Of a stretch of DNA of 64,000 nt, positions 54,650-62,154 are shown in pieces; within the stretch, counting starts at the first letter, position 1; each line of letters starts with the position of its first letter. The notes under the pieces were generated by a model. That model was not told where the DNA came from. It saw nothing but the letters and a program-made list of their open reading frames with translations, and did not search any database. The DNA is taken from NCBI GenBank assembly GCA_949292775.1, contig CASFBL010000009.1, forward strand, positions 1-64,000. Reading direction: 5' to 3'. The stretch is from an uncultured Eubacteriales bacterium (GTDB lineage: Bacteria; Bacillota; Clostridia; Oscillospirales; Acutalibacteraceae). Position numbers and translations under genes: made by a program.

Positions 54650-55303
54650 TTATTTCTGCCGGCGATTTTCAAAATCCTCATCAATTTTTTTGCTCCAGTC
54701 CTCAGAAAGCGGTGCGTCTGCGCGGACGGCGGTGACGGCTTCGGTCACGGTTTCATATACAATCTGTGTCCCCTGCCCGTCAGCATGATAATTGACTGCT
54801 CGGTCTTTTGCAATGCCGAATTGCGCGGCGGTCTCCACGGCGTCGATATTAGCGCCGATGAACAAAAATTCCCAGCCGTCTTTTTGTTTTTTCTGTTCAA
54901 TCAGAGTTTTAACTTGCTCGGCGGTATAGCGTCTGCTTGCATTTTCCATACCGTCTGTTGTAATTACAAACAAGGTGTGTGCGGGGACATCTTCGCGGCG
55001 GGCATATTTGTGAATATTGCTGATGTGATGAATTGCGCCGCCGACAGCGTCAAGCAACGCCGTGCAGCCGCGGACGGTATAGTCCCGGTCGGTCATTTCC
55101 GGCACATCGGCAATTTTCACGCGGTCATGTAAGACTTCGCTTACATGATCAAACAGCACGGTTGAGACGAACGCCTCGCCTGCTTCTTGTTTCTGTTTTT
55201 TTATCATAGCGTTAAAGCCGCCGATTGTGTCGTTCTCCAAGCCCGCCATAGAGCCGCTTCTGTCGAGAATAAATACCAGTTCTGTCAAGTTGTTTGCTTT
55301 CAT
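54650..55303 (-). CDS. von Willebrand factor type A (vWA) domain protein
   Basis: A 217-residue protein that is a single vWA domain. The metal-ion-dependent adhesion site is complete: DxSxS in VFILDRSGSMAG, Thr in RGCTALLDAVG, and Asp in FVITTDGMENAS. No signal peptide or membrane segment is present, so it is cytoplasmic, as in TerY-like and other bacterial vWA proteins working in signalling or stress complexes. GGAGG lies eight bases before the ATG but sits in the 3' arm of a 12-bp inverted repeat (55312-55374) that could hide it. The next gene upstream encodes a macro-domain protein on the same strand. Confidence 0.9.
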   Translation of the reverse strand: MKANNLTELVFILDRSGSMAGLENDTIGGFNAMIKKQKQEAGEAFVSTVLFDHVSEVLHDRVKIADVPEMTDRDYTVRGCTALLDAVGGAIHHISNIHKYARREDVPAHTLFVITTDGMENASRRYTAEQVKTLIEQKKQKDGWEFLFIGANIDAVETAAQFGIAKDRAVNYHADGQGTQIVYETVTEAVTAVRADAPLSEDWSKKIDEDFENRRQK

Positions 55304-55311
55304 AAAAATAA

Positions 55312-55374
55312 CCTCCGAAAATCAACTAAGGTCTTTTGACCTTGTGCCCTTATTATAAGGGGGATTTTCGGAGG
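55312..55374 (-). promoter_or_regulatory. Structured leader of the vWA gene sequestering its ribosome binding site
   Basis: CCTCCGAAAATC (55312-55323) and GATTTTCGGAGG (55363-55374) form a perfect 12-bp inverted repeat. It encloses two smaller perfect hairpins: AAGGTC/GACCTT with loop TTTT (55328-55343) and CCCTTA/TAAGGG (55347-55361). As RNA this is a three-way junction whose closing helix contains the GGAGG of the vWA gene. As DNA it could be an operator, since TATAAT lies inside on the minus strand (55352-55357). Confidence 0.6.
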
Positions 55375-55412
55375 ATTGGTCGCTTCAAAAGCGACAAATT
55401 TTATTTTTGCTT

Positions 55413-56450
55413 TTACGCGCCGAGCAGGCTTTGGTCAAAGGCAAACAGTGCTTCGTTGATTTCAAAAATATTGTAGTTTTTATGGCTGATAAAATATTCG
55501 ATAATAATATCAAATTTATTGCTGTGGGAAAGGGCAAAGCCCGCTTTCATCAGAATATCTTTGGTTTCGTCCAAACTTAATTCTAACGCGATTGCAAAGG
55601 CAATTACCGTCGTTTTGCTCGGGCGATAGTGGATATCGCCGCGAATCTTGGAAAACAGCTTGCGGTCAACATTCGCCTTTTTATAACACTGGGCATCGGT
55701 CATGCCTTTTTCGTCGATTTTCCGCAGAAGCATTTGTGAAAAGCTTTCGTCGATTTGGTTGACCATATCCTGTAAGGACGCGCTTGCAGGCATCGGGGCT
55801 GTCGGGTAACACTGTGCTGTTGGCGGGTTGGTCTTGGTTTCTTCCGGCAAAATATTGGTTTCACCGAGCAAAACGCTTCTGCCTGCATCGTCGGTGCGCG
55901 TGTGGATAAATTCAAAGTTTGCTTCAACATATTTGTCGTCAATATAGGAAGCAATGTCGGAAAACAGCTTTTCACTGATTTGGAACGAAGATTTGTCGAA
56001 GATGACGATATACACAAGCATATCGTTCTCCAGCAAAAACGAAGTAATCATGTCCACGGCAACCTGTAACGCCTGCGCTTTGGGGTAACGGTAGACCCCG
56101 GCAGAAATCAGCGGAAACGCCACCGTTTCACAGCCGTATTCTTTTGCGAGCGCCAAAGACGATTTGTAACAGGATTCTAAAAGCGCTTTTTCTCCGTGAT
56201 TTCCGCCGTGCCAAATCGGCCCGACGGTATGAATCACATATTTGCACGGAAGATTATAGCCTTTTGTGATTTTGGCTTGACCGGTTTCACAGCCGCCAAG
56301 GGTTCTGCACTCTTCCAAAAGGTCTTTCCCCGCCGCGCGGTGAATACAGCCGTCTACCCCGCCGCCGCCCAAAAGCGTATTGTTGGCGGCGTTGACAATG
56401 GCGTCCACTTCCATTTTGGTGATGTCGTTACGGACAATTTGGATGGGCAT
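55413..56450 (-). CDS. Macro-domain protein with C-terminal helical (HTH-like) domain
   Basis: A 345-residue protein. The N-terminal macro domain (about 1-165) shows the ADP-ribose-binding text [35 protein letters not shown] and [13 protein letters not shown], as in MacroD/YmdB-type O-acetyl-ADP-ribose or ADP-ribosyl-protein hydrolases. After a variable linker, the C-terminal part (about 230-345) is helical with [18 protein letters not shown], resembling a helix-turn-helix, and [17 protein letters not shown]. This C-terminal module recurs in clostridial proteins but its role is unknown. AGGTGA precedes the ATG. It starts 25 bp after the nitroreductase stop and precedes the vWA gene. Confidence 0.88.
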   Translation of the reverse strand: MPIQIVRNDITKMEVDAIVNAANNTLLGGGGVDGCIHRAAGKDLLEECRTLGGCETGQAKITKGYNLPCKYVIHTVGPIWHGGNHGEKALLESCYKSSLALAKEYGCETVAFPLISAGVYRYPKAQALQVAVDMITSFLLENDMLVYIVIFDKSSFQISEKLFSDIASYIDDKYVEANFEFIHTRTDDAGRSVLLGETNILPEETKTNPPTAQCYPTAPMPASASLQDMVNQIDESFSQMLLRKIDEKGMTDAQCYKKANVDRKLFSKIRGDIHYRPSKTTVIAFAIALELSLDETKDILMKAGFALSHSNKFDIIIEYFISHKNYNIFEINEALFAFDQSLLGA

Positions 56451-56475
56451 AATCGGTCACCTAATTCTCTTGTGA

Positions 56476-56994
56476 TTATTTTACAAAATACACATAGTTT
56501 TCCTTGCGCGGTGCCTCGGCAGGTTCGTCGCCGTCAGCATAGCCCAAAATGCAATGACCAATGCCCTCATAGTCGCCGGTAATGCCGAGGTCTTGCAAAA
56601 TTTTCTTGCCCTCTTCCGAGTTAAACTCTTCTTTGGCGCGGTGAATCCAGCAGCTGGCAATGCCTTCGGCGTGCGCGGCATTCATCAGGTTGCCCATAAC
56701 GAGGCTGCCGTCATAAAGATAAGTCGGAACGGTTTTATCGGCAAGCACGACCAAAACCACCGGCGCACCGTAAAACGGGTCAGAGTCAACACCCATAATT
56801 GCGGCATTCATTTTGGAAAGCTGGTCACGCATGGCTTTGTCGGTCACGGCAAGGATAATCGGTGACTGTCTGCCCCTGCCGGTTGCAGCATATTGCCCCG
56901 CCTCAAGAATCCTTTGCAGTTTCTCCTGCGGCACCATATCCGGCTTGTATTTTCTGACACTTCTGCGAGTAAGCAGATTTTGCACAGCGTCCAT
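56476..56994 (-). CDS. Nitroreductase family protein
   Basis: FMN-dependent oxidoreductase of 172 residues. It opens with LLTRRSVRKYKPDMVPQEKL, the FMN-phosphate-binding SRRSxRxf-type motif, and has AGQYAATGRGRQSPIILAV and later GIASCWIHRAKEEFN and HCILGYADGDEPAEAPRKEN. The C-terminus is typical of small NfnB-type proteins in Clostridia. ATG at 56994 is preceded by AAGGAG. It leads the minus-strand run nitroreductase / macro / vWA and diverges from the retron. The physiological substrate is unknown. Confidence 0.9.
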   Translation of the reverse strand: MDAVQNLLTRRSVRKYKPDMVPQEKLQRILEAGQYAATGRGRQSPIILAVTDKAMRDQLSKMNAAIMGVDSDPFYGAPVVLVVLADKTVPTYLYDGSLVMGNLMNAAHAEGIASCWIHRAKEEFNSEEGKKILQDLGITGDYEGIGHCILGYADGDEPAEAPRKENYVYFVK

Positions 56995-57160
56995 AAAAAT
57001 TCTCCTTTTCACTATTGCATTCTGTATATGTGAATTCTTACAAATAAATTATAGCGCTTTTTTCCAAGCTCTGCAATGCACGATTTTTTGAGATTAGAAA
57101 GCCAAAAATATTTAGGCTTGCTTACATATATGCAACCGCTTTTATGCTTTTTAACAACCC

Positions 57161-57189
57161 TTGACTTTTCAAGGCACACACGATAGAAT
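57161..57189 (+). promoter_or_regulatory. SigA-type promoter of the retron
   Basis: TTGACT (57161-57166) and TAGAAT (57184-57189), exactly 17 bp apart. The expected transcription start, about 57196-57200, falls just before the a1 arm of the retron RNA. Confidence 0.8.
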
Positions 57190-57199
57190 GAAAATATGA

Positions 57200-57398
57200 G
57201 CACGGCCTTTTGCAGTAGTGTGCATCTTAAAGTCTGCTTTAAGAGGGGCAGCGAGTCGCTGCCTTGTTCTAAAAAAACCGGGGGCGCGTTTCGCACGCGA
57301 AACGCTCGCCTGACAGCGCTCCGGCGAATTCTCGAATCACTTCGTGATTTACCATTCGCCTGCGCTTTCGTCAGGACATTTAGTACTGCAAAAGTCCG
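57200..57398 (+). ncRNA. Retron msr-msd non-coding RNA
   Basis: The RNA is bounded by complementary arms: a1 CGGCCTTTTGCAGTA (57203-57217) and a2 TACTGCAAAAGTCCG (57384-57398), 14 of 15 pairs matched. After a1 come two msr hairpins: TCTTAAAG/CTTTAAGA (57225-57244) and GGCAGC/GCTGCC (57247-57263). The msd part has a hairpin GCGTTTCG/CGAAACGC (57286-57305) and a long branched hairpin closed by CCTGAC/GTCAGG (57309-57375), with inner helices AGCGC/GCGCT, GGCGAAT/ATTCGCC and AATCAC/GTGATT. The branching guanosine is probably G57218 or G57220, just 3' of a1. The RNA ends 22 bp before the reverse transcriptase start, the normal retron arrangement. Arms and hairpins are seen directly; the branch point is inferred. 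Confidence 0.88.
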
Positions 57399-57420
57399 TT
57401 GTTTATTGTGAGGGCTTTCA

Positions 57421-58477
57421 ATGATTATAAAAGAAAATACAGTCCTTTTTGAAGCTTGTGATATGTCGTTTGTAAAAAAATTCGGAATTTCACAAGCTAC
57501 GGAAATGGTCTTGGATTATAAAAGTGTAAACCCGCTTCCTTTTTTATATGACACCTATCAAGCCGCGGCTTTTTTTCCACACAGGTCGCTGGATTTTGTT
57601 TCAGTATGCAAAAGAACCGGAACAGGGCTACAGGCAGATTACTTTGCAAAAGCGGAATGGGAACATACGCAACATTTATGCGCCGGACAAACATCTTAAA
57701 AGCTTTCAAAATCAAATTTTGCGAGAAATTTTAATACATTTCCCCGTTTCACCTTACGCAACGGCATATAGTAAAAGCTGCACGCTTTCCAAAAACGCCG
57801 TGCCGCATGTCGGCAAAAAGTATCTTTTAAAGCTTGATATAACTGACTTTTTCGGCAGCATTCGCTTTGACCAAATTTACAGTGCGGCTTTTAACACGCG
57901 ATATTTTCCAGAGCAAATCGGCGTGCTGCTCACCTCGCTTTGCTGCCGGGAAGAAGCGCTGCCGCAGGGGGCACCCACCTCCCCTGCGCTTTCCAATTTG
58001 GTGATGCGAAATTTTGACAGCAGTCTTGGCCGCTGGTGTCAAAGGCGGGGCATTGCATATACACGCTACTGTGATGATATGACCTTTTCATCCAACAAAC
58101 CATTGTTCCCGGTTTATGAAAAAGTCAAATCCATGCTTTATGACATGGGATTGACACTAAACGAAAAAAAGACCCATTTTATTACAAATGCCGGCCGGCA
58201 AAGTGTAACAGGGCTTACCGTTAATGAAAAAGTCAGCGTTGCATCGGATTACAAGCGCAAGCTTCGTCAGGAAATTTACTATGCTTTAAAATTCGGCATA
58301 GAAAACAGCCTTCTATATAAAAAGCGTACCGAATTCATGTGCGGCGGCGCGCCCGACACGGAACGCTATGCACAGCACCTCATCGGCAAAATAAATTATG
58401 TTTTGCAAATTGAGCCGGAGAACCACTGGTTTCAAGAAGCACTTGCACAACTGCAAGCAAACAATAAAAATTTTTAA
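57421..58477 (+). CDS. Retron-type reverse transcriptase, frame interrupted by a 1-nt shift
   Basis: Reverse transcriptase that would copy the upstream msd RNA into msDNA. Retron hallmarks are present: region X NAVPH (codons at 57794-57808), the palm motifs YLLKLDITDFFGSI and LPQGAPTSPALSNLVM, the catalytic YCDD in YTRYCDDMTFSS (58067-58078), and region Y SVTGLTVNEKVSV. There is no maturase or endonuclease domain, so it is not a group II intron protein. The frame is split: the first 52 residues (ATG at 57421, GAGGG upstream) are in one frame and the remainder in the next. A seven-T run at 57570-57576 marks the break; removing one T gives a continuous 351-residue protein reading AAAFFHTGRWILF. 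Translation from the internal ATG at 57548 (309 residues) would lack the N-terminus. Inactivation, slippage-based decoding or a base error are all possible. Confidence 0.9.
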
Positions 58478-58495
58478 TAAGTAACAGGTGATTTT

Positions 58496-59089
58496 ATGTC
58501 AGAACGGCCGGAAGTACCGATTAACTGCTATTTTCAGGGGTGCTATAACCCACAGTTTGAAGCAGAAATTGAAAAAGGCAAAGCGCTTTGCTTTCAATAC
58601 AATCAGCTTTCCCCCAACGACAGGGACGCCCAGCATGTCATTTTGCAGAAGCTTTTGGGCAAAATGGGAAAGGAAGTCCTTGTGACGCCGCCGTTTTGGT
58701 GTGATTACGGTTACAACATCACCGTCGGGGATTATTTTTACTCCAACCACAATTTAATTATCACCGACGGGGCAAAGGTCACCTTCGGAGACCATGTGTT
58801 TATTGCGCCAAACTGCTGTTTTACAACAGCCGAGCACGCGCTCGACCCGGAAATGCGCAAAGCAGGCATTGAAATTGCCAAACCCATTACCATTGGCAAT
58901 AATGTTTGGATTGGCGCCGGCTCAACCATCCTTGCCGGGGTAACAATTGGCGACAACAGCGTTATTGGCGCAGGCAGCGTCGTCAAAAAATCGATTCCTG
59001 CCAATGTGATTGCCGTGGGCGTTCCCTGTAAGGTACTGCGCCCCATTACAGAAGAGGACAAACACCGATACCCCATATTTCAAGGTTAA
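58496..59089 (+). CDS. Sugar O-acetyltransferase, maltose/galactoside acetyltransferase type
   Basis: Hexapeptide-repeat acetyltransferase of 197 residues (Maa/LacA/NodL type) that transfers acetyl from acetyl-CoA to a sugar hydroxyl. The N-terminal Mac domain is followed by left-handed beta-helix repeats: ITVGDYFYSNHNLIITDGAK, FIAPNCCFTTAEHALDPEMR with the catalytic-site His, ITIGNNVWIGAGSTILAGVT and IGAGSVVKKSIPANVIAVG. AGGTGA precedes the ATG, which starts 18 bp after the reverse transcriptase stop. It could therefore be cotranscribed with the retron, although it is a common housekeeping-type enzyme and no retron effector role is known for it. A strong terminator follows. Confidence 0.92.
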   Translation: MSERPEVPINCYFQGCYNPQFEAEIEKGKALCFQYNQLSPNDRDAQHVILQKLLGKMGKEVLVTPPFWCDYGYNITVGDYFYSNHNLIITDGAKVTFGDHVFIAPNCCFTTAEHALDPEMRKAGIEIAKPITIGNNVWIGAGSTILAGVTIGDNSVIGAGSVVKKSIPANVIAVGVPCKVLRPITEEDKHRYPIFQG

Positions 59090-59123
59090 AAAAACGGGCA
59101 AGCAAAATGCTTGCCCGTTTTTT
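59089..59123. terminator. Bidirectional Rho-independent terminator
   Basis: AACGGGCAAGC / GCTTGCCCGTT stem with A and T runs, between the acetyltransferase gene and the convergent glycosidase-like gene. Confidence 0.9.
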
Positions 59124-59140
59124 AGTTTCGTTTTCAAAAA

Positions 59141-61285
59141 TCAATCTTTGCTTTCCGGCGCGCGCAGGACATACCATTTATAGCGCATTGCCGGTATTGT
59201 AATTTTCATATGAATATTTGCGTTGGAATCAATCGAATACGCCACCGGATTTTCATCGTTTTCAGCAACCAAAACCGTTTTGTCGGTCGGCTCAGCCTTG
59301 GGCAGCGCCGGAATCGCACAATCCGCAACCTTTTCATCAGTAATATAGGTTCGGCTGCTGCCGTCACGCGCTTTGATGACCAACGGTGCGATTTCTTCTC
59401 CGTATAACGGATAAATCACATCGCTGTTTTTGGTGTCCGGAAACGGTGCGGGCGGCATTGCACAGGCAGAAAGACCTGTGTAATATACCGGAAGAGTGAT
59501 TTCTTCGGTTCGTTCGGCATCAGTCTGATTGAAAAACATAACGAACCCGCGAATGTCCCCTGTCGGAATTTGATTCATTATCGCGTCGATACAAGTTGTT
59601 TTAGATGGGTCGTTTGTGTCGATGCGCGGCGGCAGGAAATGCACGGTAATACCGTTTAGCACCTGCCGGTATTTTTTATAAATGGTCGTCCATTTTTTGA
59701 AAATCTCTTTCCCGGTCTCACTGTCATAAGCTTTTTTGCCGCGAATGGTCGGCCAGACGCCGCTTGCGGCGATTTGCGCCATCGCCCAGTCAAATTCAAA
59801 TGCATTTTGCTCTGTCGGGAAAAACTGCGCCTTTTTACCGCCGCCGTGGTACACATTCAACGGCAAAAAGCCCCAGCCTTGCGACGGATTTTTAGAGAAA
59901 GTGCCCTTGTAGTAATAGATTCGGGAAGTAATCAGCTGTTCACTGCGGCGCTCGGAAAAGGCAATTTCCTCATACCCGACACCGGTTCGGTTGGTGCCGT
60001 TGAGGAAATGCCAGTCCGGTGCATTGATATAAACGCCGCGCTTTTTGATTTCGCGGTACCATTCGGAAACCGAGGCTTTCCACTGCTTATACTGCGAATC
60101 GGTAAAATCATCGTGGTTATGCGTTTTGCCGCCGGAGCAAAGCATCATGCCGTAAGGACCGTCAATTTCCACCGCGTCCGCTCCGGTTTTATCGAGAAAG
60201 CGCAGTATATTTTTCATATACTGCTGCGCCCAGTCGGTTGCAAGGCAGCGGCAAATGTGGCTGTAATCGTGGTTGAGCGCTTCATCGCCTCTGACCGGGC
60301 GATAATTTTTAACATATGCCAAAGTATATGCGCCCATGCGAATACCGTTTTTGTGCCCGTAATCATATACTTTTTTGATTCGGCCGAGATAGCGTTCGTT
60401 TCCGCTTTCCATTTTGACCCCTGAACCGAAAGACTGCAAAATCATTTCGATGCCGAGTTCCTTACACTGGTCAACCGTTTTTCGAATCACACGCGGCGAG
60501 TTGGAAATCAAGTGAAAAAAGGTTACATTGTCTGTGCACCAAGGGGCAATGTGCCGATACATTTCTTTTACTTCAATCAAACGCTGTTCATAAAACTTTG
60601 CGCCGAACAGCAATTCAAAAGCGGTAATCGAATCCAGCGACTCGCCCGGGCTTAACTTCACATTCATGCGCTGAAGCGGCGCAACCTCAAGCATGTCATA
60701 GGAATAGCGGGCATAGTTTTTCGCGTACTTTTCCAAATCCAACCCTAAAAAATCGGTTGTAGAATCATAGTCGCTGTCCACAAACAAGGTGTCGCGATTT
60801 TCGGTAATCTTCATAACATCGACAGCCATATTATCCACAACAAGCTCTTCCTGCGTGGTGTTTTGCACTGTCAAAAGCTTCATCATCACCGGCATACCGT
60901 CATAGATTTCATATCGCACGGTGACGCTGGGCAGGTTTTCCCCTTGGTAGTTTAAAACAATTGCTTTGCCGGGCGGCGGGTAGCTGCCCTGCGCCGTCAT
61001 GGTGTTGGTCTTGTGAAATGCGATGCGCTCCAAGCAGGGAACCGTTTTCGCCCCGGTAAATTGGAATTCCCGCGCATTGTGCGTTTTTCCGCCAAAGCTG
61101 ACTGTAAACCCGTCGTAGGCGGTGTCAACAAGGGAAATCCCGTTTTGTAAATTGACCAATTCAAAGGTTGCGCACGCTTCTTTTTGGACGGTGCGGCGCA
61201 AAAGTCCATTGGAAAATACAAACCCGGTTTCTGTTTCTTCGATGGCCGCAGAATATGTACTGCCATCCAGCACCCAATACTGCAT
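59141..61285 (-). CDS. Predicted glycoside hydrolase-like protein of unassigned family
   Basis: A 714-residue protein with the layout of clan-D glycosidases. An N-terminal beta domain (about 1-260, starting YWVLDGSTYSAAIEETETGF with SNGLLRRTV) is followed by a (beta/alpha)8-like region with LGIEMILQSFGSGVKMESGN, GIRMGAYTLAYVKNYRPVRG and TGADAVEIDGPYGMMLCSGG. The Asp or Glu in AVEIDGPYG sits where GH36/GH27 enzymes have their nucleophile. A C-terminal beta domain completes it. No signal peptide is seen. ATG at 61285 follows GGGAGG. No named CAZy family is claimed; an alpha-galactosidase-like or alpha-glycosidase activity is inferred. Confidence 0.72.
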   Translation of the reverse strand: MQYWVLDGSTYSAAIEETETGFVFSNGLLRRTVQKEACATFELVNLQNGISLVDTAYDGFTVSFGGKTHNAREFQFTGAKTVPCLERIAFHKTNTMTAQGSYPPPGKAIVLNYQGENLPSVTVRYEIYDGMPVMMKLLTVQNTTQEELVVDNMAVDVMKITENRDTLFVDSDYDSTTDFLGLDLEKYAKNYARYSYDMLEVAPLQRMNVKLSPGESLDSITAFELLFGAKFYEQRLIEVKEMYRHIAPWCTDNVTFFHLISNSPRVIRKTVDQCKELGIEMILQSFGSGVKMESGNERYLGRIKKVYDYGHKNGIRMGAYTLAYVKNYRPVRGDEALNHDYSHICRCLATDWAQQYMKNILRFLDKTGADAVEIDGPYGMMLCSGGKTHNHDDFTDSQYKQWKASVSEWYREIKKRGVYINAPDWHFLNGTNRTGVGYEEIAFSERRSEQLITSRIYYYKGTFSKNPSQGWGFLPLNVYHGGGKKAQFFPTEQNAFEFDWAMAQIAASGVWPTIRGKKAYDSETGKEIFKKWTTIYKKYRQVLNGITVHFLPPRIDTNDPSKTTCIDAIMNQIPTGDIRGFVMFFNQTDAERTEEITLPVYYTGLSACAMPPAPFPDTKNSDVIYPLYGEEIAPLVIKARDGSSRTYITDEKVADCAIPALPKAEPTDKTVLVAENDENPVAYSIDSNANIHMKITIPAMRYKWYVLRAPESKD

Positions 61286-61471
61286 AATGACCTCCCAAGG
61301 CACACGAAATTTTTATTTGAATTTAAAAGACAAACCAAGAACCGCGCAGTGCCCGGCATTCACTTCAGGCAAGCGCGTTAATGGACGACCAAAATTTCAA
61401 ACACGAGTTATTTTCACACAATAAGCACTATGCTAAAAAACAACCGTGCACGAGCACACTGTATATTGCAC

Positions 61472-61500
61472 ATTATATAAACATTCCTTGCGGCTGTCAA
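61472..61500 (-). promoter_or_regulatory. Consensus SigA-type promoter of the glycosidase-like gene
   Basis: Perfect TTGACA (61495-61500) and TATAAT (61472-61477) on the minus strand with 17 bp between. A leader of about 180 bases follows before the start codon, including the dyad GTGC-TCGT-GCAC, a possible regulator site. Confidence 0.85.
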
Positions 61501-61573
61501 GAATTTAGCGCATGAAACCGAGAAAAACGGTTAAAATACTATGCGTTATAAGCAGCCGGAGGGGGCGTTTGAT

Positions 61574-62101
61574 ATGCGGAAATTTGTTTATAGTGTAATT
61601 CTGATTTTTTTACTTCTGACAGGTCTTTTTTCCGGTTACTACCTTTCCGGCGCTGAAAGAATGCTGCTGCCCGCCGTCGTCTGCGGCACGATTCTATATC
61701 ACGCAGCCATGCGGTTGTTTATCGGCGGAGTTACAGGACATAACTTTTGCACAAACAGCTCTTGGTTTCAGGAAAAGCCATTTGAAAAGGAACTTTACAA
61801 AAGACTCGGCGTAAAAAAATGGAAAGCCAAGCTGCCGACTTACAGCCCGCAGACTTATGCAGTCAGCACCCTGTCGCCGGAAACAATCGCAAAAACCATG
61901 TGCCGCAACGAGGTGATTCATGAATTGTGCGCACTGTTTAGTTTGCTGCCGATTGTGCTTGGGTTTTCTTTCGGCGCATGGTGGTTTTTTGTTTCCACCG
62001 CGGTTCTCGGTTTTTTTGCCGATCTCTCGTTTGCCGCCATACAGCGATATAACCGGCCGCGGATATTGCGGCTTGTGCGACGACAGCAAAAACACAAATA
62101 G
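61574..62101 (+). CDS. CrtO-like (glycosyl-diaponeurosporenoate acyltransferase-type) membrane protein
   Basis: A 175-residue membrane protein with two N-terminal and two C-terminal hydrophobic segments. Between them, NSSWFQEKPFEKELYKRLGV and KKWKAKLPTYSP match the conserved signature of the CrtO family, whose founding member acylates a staphylococcal carotenoid. No carotenoid genes are present here, so the real substrate is likely a different glycolipid. ATG at 61574 is preceded by GGAGGGGG; the frame is open 11 codons upstream without a site. It is convergent with the GNAT gene across a shared hairpin. Confidence 0.75.
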   Translation: MRKFVYSVILIFLLLTGLFSGYYLSGAERMLLPAVVCGTILYHAAMRLFIGGVTGHNFCTNSSWFQEKPFEKELYKRLGVKKWKAKLPTYSPQTYAVSTLSPETIAKTMCRNEVIHELCALFSLLPIVLGFSFGAWWFFVSTAVLGFFADLSFAAIQRYNRPRILRLVRRQQKHK

Positions 62102-62136
62102 AAAAACGCCCCGCCTGAAAATTCAGGCGGGGCGTT
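62102..62136. terminator. Rho-independent terminator
   Basis: AACGCCCCGCCTG / CAGGCGGGGCGTT stem. The T run is better on the minus strand, so it mainly ends the GNAT gene. Confidence 0.8.
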
Positions 62137-62154
62137 AGCTCAATTCAGTATCGA

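Noticed and set aside
57421-57699. A separate 92-codon gene upstream of the reverse transcriptase
   Set aside because: Its first 52 codons read as the N-terminus of the reverse transcriptase, and the rest is out-of-frame translation after the T-run shift. It is treated as part of one interrupted gene.
57421-58477. Group II intron or diversity-generating retroelement reverse transcriptase
   Set aside because: There is no maturase or HNH domain, no intron RNA, and no template/variable repeat pair. The NAxxH and VTG motifs and upstream a1/a2 arms fit a retron instead.
58496-59089. O-acetyltransferase as the retron effector
   Set aside because: Proximity alone is not enough. The protein is an ordinary Maa/LacA-type enzyme and no retron link is known to me, so it is only raised as a question.
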